The position numbers and the translations under genes are program-made. A DNA stretch of 64,000 nucleotides from Bacteroidales bacterium (lineage in GTDB: Bacteria > Bacteroidota > Bacteroidia > Bacteroidales > Muribaculaceae): assembly GCA_015060975.1 (NCBI GenBank), contig SUXI01000001.1, forward strand, positions 1 through 64,000, written 5' to 3'. Each line of letters begins with the position of its first letter. The first letter of the stretch is position 1. This document shows positions 32,601 to 41,588 of the stretch, one piece after another. The notes under the pieces are model-generated. The model was given only the letters and a program-made list of their open reading frames with translations, made no database searches and was not told the origin of the DNA.

Positions 32601-35544
32601 TTCTAACCGTCTTGAGGTAGAAAACGGTAAAGTTTATATTGCTAACTACGCTAATATGAACAGCGGTATGTGGGAATATGATCCAGCTACAAACGCCTCA
32701 CCTCGAAACATCACCAACGCTTTCTATGAACGTGCTCTTGCTTTCTATGGCGAAGGCTCAAGCCGCAAGGTATTCTCTTCTCACGAAAACAACCTCCAAA
32801 GATTTGACATTGGCACCAGCACATCATGGACATCGGGCAGCCCTATTAAGAGTTACACTACTGCCGGCGTTTTGGATAACGGTGATGGTGATATTCTCGT
32901 TACCGACAAAGCTGTTATCGTATCTCAAAATCGTTTTGCAGGCAACAACCTCACTCAAAACCCTGCATTCGCAGTATTTGACCACGATTTGAATCTCAAA
33001 TTCAGATCTGATGCTATTAATGCAACCCTCAATGGTTCTGACAATGGAGGTATGACTATCTCGGCCGACTATAAGACATTTGCTATTGCCGACTCTTATA
33101 CAGGTTCGGGGCGTTCGGGCGTTAGCGTTCAAGTTTATAGCGTGACATGGAATGGTGCAACACCAACATTCACTCACAAATTCGCTATTCCTTTAGATGG
33201 CACTTACCGTGTTGACCAAATGGAATTTGATTATGCAGGAAACCTCGTGATTGCTTCTCAACAAAAAGGTCTCCTTGTCTATGCAGTCAAGACCGATGCT
33301 CGCACCACAACTACTCATGCCGCTACAAATTCTCTCATTAAGGGTGTTGCGGCAACTCCTGTCACCAACCTCAAAGCTACCCGCCAATGCTATGGCGAAG
33401 GCTCAAATACAGAGGTAGGAACTGTTGATGTTGAAATTACTTGGACCGGACAAGAAAATAACCGCGAAAATCTTAACAATTACAAGGTGTATTATCAAAC
33501 TATGCGTCGTGATTCATTGAACAATCGTGTATATGACGATAACGGCACATGGAATCTTGCAGGCACTGCATCTATCGATTTCACTATTGGTGAAACCGGT
33601 TCATTTACTCACAAAAACATCACTTACGGCTCTGACGATAATGGCAACTACGACCGTATCTACAACTACAAAGTGGTGCCTTATAACATTACTACCGATA
33701 GCGAAGGCGCTGAAGCAGTTCTTGAAGGTAAAAATAATACTATTACAGTGTTCTATCCATCTGCTCCTATTGATGTTATTTTGAGTCAACCTTATGTAGA
33801 AAAGGACATCAATGAAGATGGCGAAAATGAAAAACTTTATACATTTGACCTTAAACTCGACATCACTCTCAATGATAACTTCTCGGCTTCCCGTTTAGAC
33901 GATGCAGATGCCATGCCTTCGGCTCAAAAATATGTGATTGTTGTTGACGAAGCTACAGCTAAGGCTCTTAATGCAGCTTCTAATGCCGCCGAGATAGGAA
34001 TATTTGAAGAAGGACCCGACTCTATTGTTGCCAATAATTGTAACCACCACGCAATAAGCGGTTGGAATATGGTTATTGACTTTGACGACATCAAACCAAA
34101 TGGAGATCTCGCTACCGCGACCAAATCAATAAGATGGGAAAATGTAAATCCAAGTTTGACTTACAAACCTCAAGTTTACCTTATTTCCACTCGCGCATTC
34201 AACTTCACTTCTTGTGAAGCCGCCGCAATCGAATTCGCTCTACCTGCCGCAGAATGGACTCAAGATGAAAACGCAAATAATATTATTCCTATTGAGGACG
34301 AAAACATCACATCACTCGCCGGCAATGAAGATATGCCTATAGGCTCATTCCGCAAAGTTGGGGATATTGAGACTGCCACCAACCCTGTTGAAATCACTAA
34401 AGCCAACGTGATTGGCACAAATGGCGCAACGCTCAATCCTCTTGCAGTGAGCGACGATGTTATTAACGCATGGAATATCTCTTACACATTTGAGCTCAAA
34501 GATAGTGAAGGTAACATCATCAGCACTCAAACTACAAATACCGACGACCCAATTTATTCTAATACCGACAGCATTGCTGTTGATGTTTTAGGTCTTGGTT
34601 TCGGCTATGATGAATCGGTTGCTCCCGACGGACGCACTCGCTATACCTACAATGCCGAAAAGAACCAAGCATACAAATTGGTTGTTCGCACAACTTACAG
34701 TCGCGAATTCAATGGAGAAGAAGTGGTATTAAGCAACGAAACCGAAAACGACATTGCCATTAATCCATCATTCCCCAATCCGATAATCGACCCATATAAA
34801 TCTCCCGGCTATTTGTTCTATGAAAATGTAGCTCATAATGACACTAACGGCAGTTATGAATACTACTATGATGCATGTGTAGATATTGCATGGGAAGACT
34901 TCAACGACAATCTTGCTCGTTACATGGGTTATTTCGCAACCCCCAAATTTACATGCGAAGGACATCCCGAAGGTGAATCAAGTGATTTGGTCGCTTATCA
35001 TTCAGCTTCAGTGCTAACCGACGCTCAAATTGACGCCTACAACGAGCGTATCAATCAATATGACCTAAACGCACCCGAACTCACTCAACTTGGATATAAT
35101 GAAAGTGAAAATTGGTCAACATTGGCATCCGCACAAAAACACTTCCCCATAAAAGTTCATTATGTGTGGGCAGGCAATGAAAAACTCGATGACCGATATA
35201 ATGCCGAATTTGAATGGGAATTAAGTGCCGGTTATCCTGTAATTGTATTTGATGCACCATTGTTTAGAATCAATGCTCGTCCTGAAAATGGCATTTATGA
35301 ATTAAATTCAGACAATACCAACGGCAAAAATATGCATGTGATCACTACAGTTAACGACAGTTACAAAACATTAGTGATGGACGGAATTGTTGAAGCGCAA
35401 GCAACCGGAGTTGAAGATGTGAATATCAACAATAATGGCAACAACATTTACTACAACCTACAAGGGGTAAAAGTTGCCAATCCATCAAATGGTATATTCA
35501 TAAAAGTTGATGGAACGAAAGCAGCGCGAGTGTTTGTAAAATAA
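29698..35544 (+). CDS. giant secreted amidase_3 (N-acetylmuramoyl-L-alanine amidase-like) protein
   Basis: A 1948-residue exported protein. After a signal peptide (ends G-A-S-A), residues about 25-275 form an amidase_3 fold: zinc ligands H in I-N-P-G-H-G, E in F-Y-E-S-N-T and H in M-I-S-I-H-S-N-A, with a catalytic Glu in P-G-F-L-V-E-G-Y. A carboxypeptidase-regulatory-like beta-sandwich follows (about 280-380). Two tandem copies of a ~415-residue propeller-like module come next, then mixed beta domains. It ends in a sorting-type tail (Y-Y-N-L-Q-G-V-K-V...F-V-K), consistent with T9SS export. It probably cleaves peptidoglycan peptides outside the cell, but the large modules suggest binding or adhesion roles as well. 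Confidence 0.85.
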   Translation: MKKLLLSVTATLLALGASAALPKDVRIYINPGHGSWGGEDRHMGTVTHGGPTYTDTAGFYESNTNLEKGFGMLEKLIEYGVPFDRTKNQSNSNPARLGAALDLSQTNLVMSRVKNGPYPHDGSTYGAYSRNLSEIAAECESWNADIMISIHSNAATEGTNTNYPLFLYRGYTNSEQNAGSSAAAKACWPHWWKNQHMMWTNYSATNMNIQGDWTFMSSWGTQGYGILRHSVPGFLVEGYFHTYQPARHKAMNWDACRWEGQRYAKGFNDYLGFGKTDNYGTIYGVLRDGEQTFSHTYYTPNASTLDKWKPINNATVTLKNSNGEVVQTYKTDDEYNGVFVFDKVPAGTYSLTYSHPEYKEFSQSVTVTANETTFPTPLFETEQIPARGHYAYGLSSTNSGSNYTLKFKSTGDVDNASIIFTNNSTGATQSIKTGAIKKGENTVTVDSKTLGENATFSWSVAINNPVSTGVELLYSDNSIVYNNGSANARIGVAIDKDPTSANFGTIYTLTAMGQGMQKYNPDFSKNGGKVITGMFGKDTDASTSSNKFYRSNRLEVNKGKVYIANYANNYTGIWEYDPVTNSTPKNLSGTTYYERAVAIVGEGSSRKVFTSHENNLQRFDIGTGTTWTSGSPAKSYTTAGIMDNGDGDVLVTDKAVFVSQNRYAGNNLSQNPAFAVFDHDLNLISKSDAINATLNGSENGGMAISSDYKTFAIADSYTSSGRSGVTVQVYDVTWNGSTPTFVHKQSILLDGTYRVDQMEFDYADNLYIASQQKGLLVYAIKNPARQTVTKATSTIQGQAMPAVPGRYAYNLNMTKQNECEYTLTFTSTGDIESASVVLTPTNGGETKTVQINGVNKGQNTVTIDATTLEGNVEYNWAIAFNNPASPSVELIHSDNSIIYNNGTNDARIGVAIDNDETSTNFGTIYTITAMGQGLQKFNPDLSKNGGKLITGMFGKDTDASTSTNKFVRSNRLEVENGKVYIANYANMNSGMWEYDPATNASPRNITNAFYERALAFYGEGSSRKVFSSHENNLQRFDIGTSTSWTSGSPIKSYTTAGVLDNGDGDILVTDKAVIVSQNRFAGNNLTQNPAFAVFDHDLNLKFRSDAINATLNGSDNGGMTISADYKTFAIADSYTGSGRSGVSVQVYSVTWNGATPTFTHKFAIPLDGTYRVDQMEFDYAGNLVIASQQKGLLVYAVKTDARTTTTHAATNSLIKGVAATPVTNLKATRQCYGEGSNTEVGTVDVEITWTGQENNRENLNNYKVYYQTMRRDSLNNRVYDDNGTWNLAGTASIDFTIGETGSFTHKNITYGSDDNGNYDRIYNYKVVPYNITTDSEGAEAVLEGKNNTITVFYPSAPIDVILSQPYVEKDINEDGENEKLYTFDLKLDITLNDNFSASRLDDADAMPSAQKYVIVVDEATAKALNAASNAAEIGIFEEGPDSIVANNCNHHAISGWNMVIDFDDIKPNGDLATATKSIRWENVNPSLTYKPQVYLISTRAFNFTSCEAAAIEFALPAAEWTQDENANNIIPIEDENITSLAGNEDMPIGSFRKVGDIETATNPVEITKANVIGTNGATLNPLAVSDDVINAWNISYTFELKDSEGNIISTQTTNTDDPIYSNTDSIAVDVLGLGFGYDESVAPDGRTRYTYNAEKNQAYKLVVRTTYSREFNGEEVVLSNETENDIAINPSFPNPIIDPYKSPGYLFYENVAHNDTNGSYEYYYDACVDIAWEDFNDNLARYMGYFATPKFTCEGHPEGESSDLVAYHSASVLTDAQIDAYNERINQYDLNAPELTQLGYNESENWSTLASAQKHFPIKVHYVWAGNEKLDDRYNAEFEWELSAGYPVIVFDAPLFRINARPENGIYELNSDNTNGKNMHVITTVNDSYKTLVMDGIVEAQATGVEDVNINNNGNNIYYNLQGVKVANPSNGIFIKVDGTKAARVFVK
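30862..33345 (+). repeat. tandem duplication of a ~1.25-kb segment within the amidase gene
   Basis: The segment from about 30862 to 32108 is repeated at about 32109-33345. At protein level both copies share long identical blocks (for example the N-L-Q-R-F-D-I-G-T, D-N-G-D-G-D and F-A-V-F-D-H-D-L-N-L segments). Each copy is about 415 residues, implying a recent domain duplication. Confidence 0.85.
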
Positions 35545-35564
35545 ACAATAACCTGCATAATACT

Positions 35565-35598
35565 AAAAAAATGGTCTCTAATGAGGCCATTTTTTTTG
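35565..35598 (+). terminator. terminator after the first amidase gene
   Basis: AAAAAATGGtCTC pairs with GAGgCCATTTTTT, and extra T residues follow. It lies 21 nt past the stop codon. Confidence 0.8.
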
Positions 35599-35837
35599 CT
35601 ATACATTGCCTATATTAATTTTTATGAATCTACAGAATAAGCAACAACAATTCACAATAAAAGCCCACAAATGTTAATAATTGCAAACATCTCCATAATT
35701 TAAGCAATACATCTACACAATCTTTCAAATAAAATTAATATTTTAGCATAAATTTCACATTCAATTTTATATAAACTTTAATAATATAAATTTAACCTTT
35801 TAACTAACCATTTTATTAACATCAAAATTTACCAATT

Positions 35838-36722
35838 ATGAAAAAGATTTTCATTTCAGCTTTGTTATTGTGCTCAAGCGCAATAGGCTTTGCACAGTTG
35901 GTGAATATCCAATCAATCGACAAAGTCACATTGCCTCAAGGCGTAACAGTTGACAAAGCAATTCTCAGCCCCGATGGTAGTTTTGCTGTGATTTCTCAAA
36001 ACGAGAAAGGTGGCATCTATCGTCTTGACCTTGCGACAAACGCAATTAAGACAATCTCTACCACAGGCAACCCGTTTGAGCTCAAAATAGCTAACGACGG
36101 AACCGTTATTTTCCGCGAAAGCAAAACCGCCGAAAACAAACTTCGTTACACTTCACTCAAAGCGGTAACACCTCGTGGCGTTGAAACCACATTGGCAAAC
36201 CCCACCCGCAACCTTCAAGGCTTTGCCGTTCAAGGCAACAGCGTAATGACAGTTGACAACAACAAGCTATCGGCAAAAGGTCTTAACGGTGCCGCTGCGG
36301 TTAAATTCCCTGTGGCATCAATCAATAAAGGTCAACTTTGCATCAATGGTAAAGTTATTTCACCCAACGGACGTGAAGGTGCAAGCTACTTGTGGCCTTC
36401 TATCTCTCCAAATGGTACCAAAGTATGCTACTACCTCGCCACCAAAGGTTGCTATGTAGCAAACATCGATGGCTCTAACCCGATATTTTTAGGAGTTATC
36501 CGTGCTGCTCGTTGGCTCAACGACCTCACAGTTGTAGGTATGCACGACATTGATAATGGCACTGTTGTAACATCGTCTAAACTTGTTGCCGCTTCAATTG
36601 ACGGTAAAACAACACAAGATATCACCGTCAAAGAATCATTTGCAATGTTCCCATCTACCAATGGTAACAAAATCGCTTATTCAACCCCTATGGGTGATAT
36701 GTTTATTATTAACCTCAAATAA
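35838..36722 (+). CDS. secreted TolB/PD40-type beta-propeller protein
   Basis: A 294-residue protein with a signal peptide (ends A-I-G-F-A-Q) and several short WD40/PD40-like repeats, for example I-L-S-P-D-G-S-F-A-V-I-S, S-I-S-P-N-G-T-K-V-C-Y and M-F-P-S-T-N-G-N-K-I-A-Y, as in TolB propellers that bind proteins or sugars. It lies between the two giant amidase genes and ends 8 nt before the second one, so it is co-transcribed with it and may act with it at the cell surface. No catalytic residues are visible. Confidence 0.75.
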   Translation: MKKIFISALLLCSSAIGFAQLVNIQSIDKVTLPQGVTVDKAILSPDGSFAVISQNEKGGIYRLDLATNAIKTISTTGNPFELKIANDGTVIFRESKTAENKLRYTSLKAVTPRGVETTLANPTRNLQGFAVQGNSVMTVDNNKLSAKGLNGAAAVKFPVASINKGQLCINGKVISPNGREGASYLWPSISPNGTKVCYYLATKGCYVANIDGSNPIFLGVIRAARWLNDLTVVGMHDIDNGTVVTSSKLVAASIDGKTTQDITVKESFAMFPSTNGNKIAYSTPMGDMFIINLK

Positions 36723-36730
36723 GAAGCGCC

Positions 36731-39700
36731 ATGAAGAAATTATTATTATCAGCCGCAGCTGCGCTTCTCGCTTTAGGAGCGTCGGCTCAAACAACCAAAG
36801 AAGATGTACGCATCTACATCAACCCCGGTCACGGAGCATTCGATGCAAATTCACGTCCTTGTGGAACGGTGAAACATGGTGCAAATAATGCATATAATGA
36901 TGTAAACAATGATACATCTAACTTCTTCGAGTCAAACACCAACCTTCAAAAAGGTCTTGCAATGCTCGAAAAATTAGTTGAATATGGAGTTCCATTCGAT
37001 CGCACTAAAAACCAAGAAAACGAAAATCCACATCGCATAGGTGCGGCTCTCGATTTGAGCCAAAATATCGTGATGAGTCGTGTGAAGAGTGGTGTAGCCC
37101 CTGCATACGTTGATTATGAGACTCATGAAACTCCAATTGAAACCGACTATTACGACCGTTCATTGAGTGAAGTTTCTGCCGAAGTTGAATTCAATAACTT
37201 CGACGTATTTGTGTCAATTCACTCAAATGCATTGACCGATGGAACCAACACCAACTTCCCATTGATTCTTTATCGTGGTACAGATGATCAAGAAGGTAAT
37301 GCAGGAAGCATCAACATGGGTAAGGCTGTGTGGCCACACCTCTTTGGTCTTGGTCACCAACAATGGACAGCATACGACTTGACTAAAACAAACATTCGTG
37401 GCGACCATACATTCTATGGCAGCACAAGCACTGTGAAATATGAAATAACTGATTCAAGTTATATCTATGACACTACCGACCAATTCTCTCAATTCATTGA
37501 AGCAACCGACACAACTCCTGCTTATGTGGCATATACCGGTTATCTCGGTGTAATCAAGCATGGTGTTCCCGGTTTCTTGGCCGAAGGTTATTTCCACACT
37601 TATCAACCTGCTCGTCACCGCTATATGAACTGGGACGTTTGTCATCTTGAAGGTGAAGCCTATGCTAAAGGTCTTAACGACTACTTTGGCTGGGGAGGCA
37701 CAGAAACAACCGGTACTATCTATGGTGTAGTTCGCGATAAATACAACAAATTCTCTCACGAATTCTACACTCCAAATGTGTCATCAAACGACAAGTTCCA
37801 ACCATTGAACGAAGCAGTTGTAACTCTTTCTAAAGGTGGTGAAGTTGTTGCTACATACACAACCGATGATGAGTATAATGGTGTATTCGTATTCAACGAT
37901 GTAGAACCCGGAACTTATTCTTTGAATTATTCTCACCCTGCTTATGAAGCAGCCGAAGAAGAATATACAGCAGAGTTTGAAGTGACTGCAGGTGGCATGT
38001 ACTATCCCGAAGCATTCCTTGTTGACACTGCATGGGTAGCTCCTACTATCGTTTATGAAAATTATCCCGACTCAACAGCAGGTAAAGATGGTTTCAACGT
38101 ATTCCCCAATTATGAAGTAAAAGCAAAAGAATATGCTCCTTTGGCTACATTATTGGAAGGAAAAACCGTTCGTCGTCAAATCATTCGCGATGACAAACTT
38201 TACGTTCTCGCTCTCGACGATGCAAAAGAACCATATATCTACCTTGCTGACCTCGCTAACGACACAGTGATGACTCTCGACACCAAACCAGTTGTGATGG
38301 GTGCTAACGGTCGTCTAAAAATCTCTGACATCGCCCTCACTGCCGACCATGTATTGGTAGCCGGTGGGTTATCTAAGACTCAATATAGTGAAGACTATGT
38401 TGACGAAGGCGAAGAAAGAGGTTCGGTAAATTACTATAAATGGTCACAAGACTCTATTACCGGTCTTCCCGACACTTGCGAACTTTGGTTCACAACCGAC
38501 TATGCATGTAACTATTTCCGTGGCTTGCTTGGTAGAACAATCGCTTACTCGGGAACACTTGAGGATGGTACAATCACCGCAACTTGTCCTCATGGAACAT
38601 ATACAGAAGATATAGGTATGCGTTTCGCTCAATTTGCTATCGTTGAAGGACAAAACACAGGTGTTATCCGCTACGATGCTTGGGTTGCCCTTCCAAACGA
38701 AGCCAATTTCTATCCCGATGCAATGAGTAGTGACCAAGATAATTTTGAAATGATGATTTCCCCTCTTGGTGAAAATAATTTCGTTCTCGATGGTGACCTC
38801 ATCGCTCCATTTGAATGGACTGCCGATGGTGAAGGCGCAGAACCTCAAGTACTCGGTCGCAATGAAAATGTAGGCAACGTTAAAGCCGTTGGAACCAACT
38901 ACTTCCGTTATGCCGGCAAATACTTTATGGTTACTCCTAAAGTAAATGAAGAAGGTAAAGTTGCAGGTATTGAATTATTCGACATTTCTGAAGGTTTCAG
39001 TGCAGCTAAAGCTATCGATCTCATTGGTGGCGAAATTGAACCGGTTGATTACAAATACGCATCGGCTCACGGTGAATTGGCATTAACTCTCAATGCCGAA
39101 GACATCACTACCGATGCCGACCTCGAATTCTTCCTCGTTGTTGACGGCAAAACATACAAATTTACCGAAACTGAAACCTACGCTACTTACAATCCCGCTG
39201 ACGGTGGTACTGCCAACCCATTCGCTTACGCACTTAAGAGCGAACTCGTTGACAAAACTATCACCATCAACTACTCATTGAATGCCAATGCTGAAGACGT
39301 GAAAGTGGTTGTTAAGAATGAAGATGGAGAAGTTGCTCTTACTCTTGAACAAGGTGCTCAAACCAAGGGTGCTCAAATTGTTGAAATCTCCACTGATGAT
39401 TTCGATAAAAACGGAACTTACACCTGGGAAGTAATTGTTGATGGAGCCGATAAGAGTGAAGTTGAAACATTTGGTTCATATATGTTCTATCACCCACGCG
39501 GCGTTGATGTTGACAACAACATGGAATCACCTTCATTTGGTAACATCTACTGTACTGAAGGTATGACTTCGGCAAGCGAAGACTACCATAGCAATACTAC
39601 TACAAGCGGTGGTCTTGGTCTATATGCATTCACTGCCGATATGGAACCTATTATCAACAATGCAACAGGTAAATATGGTTTCAATGGTGGTTGGACTCTC

Positions 39701-40708
39701 AGCTATAAGATTGGTACTTCTAACGCTGCCGACTTGGCACGCGTTCGCGTTGCTGAAGATGGTCGCATCTTCGTGACTCGTATGAGTGGACAAGGTAACT
39801 ACATCATGTATGCTCCTTCATTTGAAGACCTCTATGACAACAATAAGTTCACTTCATTGTTCGATGGTCTTACTCTCGATGCTGCTACTTATAAATATAG
39901 CGATGCTAACGGCAACTTCATGGCAGCATCTAACCTCGGCTTCGACGTGAAAGGCTCAGGCGATGATCTTAAGATGGTAGCTCTTTCAAGTAACGCTAAC
40001 CACTGGAGCTATGTATATTCAGGTGCAAGCACCGACGAATATGCTCTTGGCACAGCGGCTACTCTTCCTGTTCCAACAAACGTTGCTGCTTTGACAGGTA
40101 AATACACTATCGCTCCTGCTGCTACAAACGTTACTTATGACGATAAAAATGGTGGTATCTGGTATTGTCAATATCGTGGTACTCCTTCTGAAGCTCAACC
40201 AGGTCTTGTTTACATCGACAGCACAGGTGTTGAAAAATACAAAGACTTAGTGAGCCGTGGTGGTGGTGGTGTTCGCGTATCTCCCGACGGAACACAAATC
40301 GCAGTTGCATCTTCAAGTGCTAATCCAAAACAATTCACTGTTTACAACTTAGTATGGAGTGAAGACGGCGTTCCTGCTCTTCGTCGCGAATATGTGATTA
40401 CTCACAACATCGGTACTAACGTTTACGACATCGCTTGGGACCTCGCAGGTAACATCTACATTTGCGGTAACTCAGGTGAATACTTGAAAGGCTTCGCACT
40501 TCCTCGCACTGAAGCATTCACTACCAAAGCAGCCACTCAATATGCATTAAATATAGAAGCGAGCGGCATAAACAAAGTAAGTATCGACAACGACAGCAAT
40601 GCTCCTGTTGAATACTACAACCTCCAAGGTGTGAAAGTTGCTAATCCTTCAAATGGTATATTTATCAAAATACAAGGCAAGAAAGCTTCTAAAGTTTTCG
40701 TTAAGTAA
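36731..40708 (+). CDS. second giant secreted amidase_3 protein
   Basis: A 1325-residue paralogue of the protein at 29698-35544. The signal peptide and amidase_3 region are closely similar, with all ligands present: H in I-N-P-G-H-G, E in F-F-E-S-N-T, H in V-S-I-H-S-N-A and catalytic E in P-G-F-L-A-E-G-Y. The same beta-sandwich follows (T-T-D-D-E-Y-N-G-V-F-V-F-N). The remainder differs, with one propeller-like module in place of two tandem copies, but the last ~30 residues (E-Y-Y-N-L-Q-G-V-K-V...) match the paralogue nearly exactly, a shared sorting tail. The pair arose by duplication and divergence. Confidence 0.85.
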   Translation: MKKLLLSAAAALLALGASAQTTKEDVRIYINPGHGAFDANSRPCGTVKHGANNAYNDVNNDTSNFFESNTNLQKGLAMLEKLVEYGVPFDRTKNQENENPHRIGAALDLSQNIVMSRVKSGVAPAYVDYETHETPIETDYYDRSLSEVSAEVEFNNFDVFVSIHSNALTDGTNTNFPLILYRGTDDQEGNAGSINMGKAVWPHLFGLGHQQWTAYDLTKTNIRGDHTFYGSTSTVKYEITDSSYIYDTTDQFSQFIEATDTTPAYVAYTGYLGVIKHGVPGFLAEGYFHTYQPARHRYMNWDVCHLEGEAYAKGLNDYFGWGGTETTGTIYGVVRDKYNKFSHEFYTPNVSSNDKFQPLNEAVVTLSKGGEVVATYTTDDEYNGVFVFNDVEPGTYSLNYSHPAYEAAEEEYTAEFEVTAGGMYYPEAFLVDTAWVAPTIVYENYPDSTAGKDGFNVFPNYEVKAKEYAPLATLLEGKTVRRQIIRDDKLYVLALDDAKEPYIYLADLANDTVMTLDTKPVVMGANGRLKISDIALTADHVLVAGGLSKTQYSEDYVDEGEERGSVNYYKWSQDSITGLPDTCELWFTTDYACNYFRGLLGRTIAYSGTLEDGTITATCPHGTYTEDIGMRFAQFAIVEGQNTGVIRYDAWVALPNEANFYPDAMSSDQDNFEMMISPLGENNFVLDGDLIAPFEWTADGEGAEPQVLGRNENVGNVKAVGTNYFRYAGKYFMVTPKVNEEGKVAGIELFDISEGFSAAKAIDLIGGEIEPVDYKYASAHGELALTLNAEDITTDADLEFFLVVDGKTYKFTETETYATYNPADGGTANPFAYALKSELVDKTITINYSLNANAEDVKVVVKNEDGEVALTLEQGAQTKGAQIVEISTDDFDKNGTYTWEVIVDGADKSEVETFGSYMFYHPRGVDVDNNMESPSFGNIYCTEGMTSASEDYHSNTTTSGGLGLYAFTADMEPIINNATGKYGFNGGWTLSYKIGTSNAADLARVRVAEDGRIFVTRMSGQGNYIMYAPSFEDLYDNNKFTSLFDGLTLDAATYKYSDANGNFMAASNLGFDVKGSGDDLKMVALSSNANHWSYVYSGASTDEYALGTAATLPVPTNVAALTGKYTIAPAATNVTYDDKNGGIWYCQYRGTPSEAQPGLVYIDSTGVEKYKDLVSRGGGGVRVSPDGTQIAVASSSANPKQFTVYNLVWSEDGVPALRREYVITHNIGTNVYDIAWDLAGNIYICGNSGEYLKGFALPRTEAFTTKAATQYALNIEASGINKVSIDNDSNAPVEYYNLQGVKVANPSNGIFIKIQGKKASKVFVK

Positions 40709-40730
40709 ATAATGAATCAGAACCTAAAAG

Positions 40731-40783
40731 CCTCGCAGTCCTCCCCTGTTTTAGGGGAGGTGCCGAAGGCAGAGGGGTTCTTA
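40731..40783. repeat. dispersed GC-rich intergenic repeat with hairpin
   Basis: CCTCCCCT-gtttt-AGGGGAGG followed by GTGCCGAAGGCAGAGGGGTT stands out as GC-rich in an AT-rich spacer. I recall similar elements between genes in other Bacteroidales genomes. Copy number cannot be judged from one window. Confidence 0.5.
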
Positions 40784-40791
40784 CCTAATAA

Positions 40792-40829
40792 AAAACAAGC
40801 AATCCTCCATGGGGTTGCTTGTTTTTTTA
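40792..40829 (+). terminator. terminator after the second amidase gene
   Basis: AAACAAGCAA and TTGCTTGTTT pair with a short GC inner stem and are followed by a T-run of seven. Confidence 0.85.
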
Positions 40830-40856
40830 CACTCATTTTAATGTGTTTAACTTAAT

Positions 40857-40889
40857 TATGCATTATGAATTATGTATTATGAATTAAAA
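40857..40889. repeat. short ATTATGAATTAT-type direct repeats
   Basis: ATTATGCATTATGAATTATG and its degenerate repeats (about 12-nt units) precede the FKBP promoter. Similar strings occur as dispersed repeats in Bacteroidetes. No function is evident. Confidence 0.4.
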
Positions 40890-40894
40890 TTGTT

Positions 40895-40902
40895 TACCTT
40901 TG
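40895..40902 (+). promoter_or_regulatory. -7 element of the FKBP operon
   Basis: TACCTTTG matches TAnnTTTG, 41 nt before the start of the first FKBP gene. No clear -33 TTG. Confidence 0.5.
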
Positions 40903-40943
40903 CAAGTTGAAAATATTAATAACATCTCATAAATAAGATAATT

Positions 40944-41564
40944 ATGACAGAATTGGAACGTTTAAGCTATGCCCTTGGCTTGAGTATGGGTAACAACTTC
41001 AAAAGCTCGGGTATAGAAGAAATGAATATCAAAGAATTTGCCGAAGGCGTTGCCGCTGTATTTGAAGGCTCTCAACCCAAAATGAGCTATGATGAAGCTA
41101 AGAACGTGATTCGCGAATTCTTTACCGCTCTTGAAGAAAAACAAAATGCCGCTGCGGCTAAAATGGGCGAAGTAAATAAGGCTGCCGGTGAAGCATTCCT
41201 TGCCGAAAATGCAAAACGCCCCGAAGTGAAAACAACCAAAAGTGGTCTTCAATATGAAGTAATCAACGAAGGTTCAGGCAACAAGCCGATGGCAAGTGAC
41301 ACAGTAGTTGTACACTACACCGGTACTCTCATCGACGGAACTGTTTTTGATAGCTCGGTAGAACGTGGCACTCCTGCTACTTTTGGTGTTACACAAGTTA
41401 TCCCCGGTTGGGTCGAAGCCCTTCAAATGATGCAAGAAGGAGCGAAATGGCGTCTTTATATACCATCTGATTTAGCATACGGTTCTCGAGGAGCCGGTGG
41501 AGCCATCGGTCCTAACTCCACACTTATCTTTGATGTGGAACTCATTCAAATAGCTAAAAAGTAA
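40944..41564 (+). CDS. FKBP-type peptidyl-prolyl isomerase
   Basis: A 206-residue PPIase. It has an N-terminal helical FKBP_N dimerisation region (residues 1-90: L-S-Y-A-L-G-L-S-M-G-N-N) and a C-terminal FKBP domain with V-V-V-H-Y-T-G-T-L-I-D-G-T-V-F-D-S-S, V-I-P-G-W and A-Y-G-S-R-G-A-G-G. It speeds cis-trans prolyl isomerisation during protein folding. No signal peptide is seen, so it is cytoplasmic or exported by other means. First gene of a two-gene unit with a lipoprotein FKBP 24 nt downstream. Confidence 0.95.
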   Translation: MTELERLSYALGLSMGNNFKSSGIEEMNIKEFAEGVAAVFEGSQPKMSYDEAKNVIREFFTALEEKQNAAAAKMGEVNKAAGEAFLAENAKRPEVKTTKSGLQYEVINEGSGNKPMASDTVVVHYTGTLIDGTVFDSSVERGTPATFGVTQVIPGWVEALQMMQEGAKWRLYIPSDLAYGSRGAGGAIGPNSTLIFDVELIQIAKK

Positions 41565-41588
41565 TTAATAATTTAAATAACAAATAAA

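Noticed and set aside
32200-33177. Long minus-strand frames inside the amidase gene
   Set aside because: They are shadows of the duplicated coding module and lack independent support.
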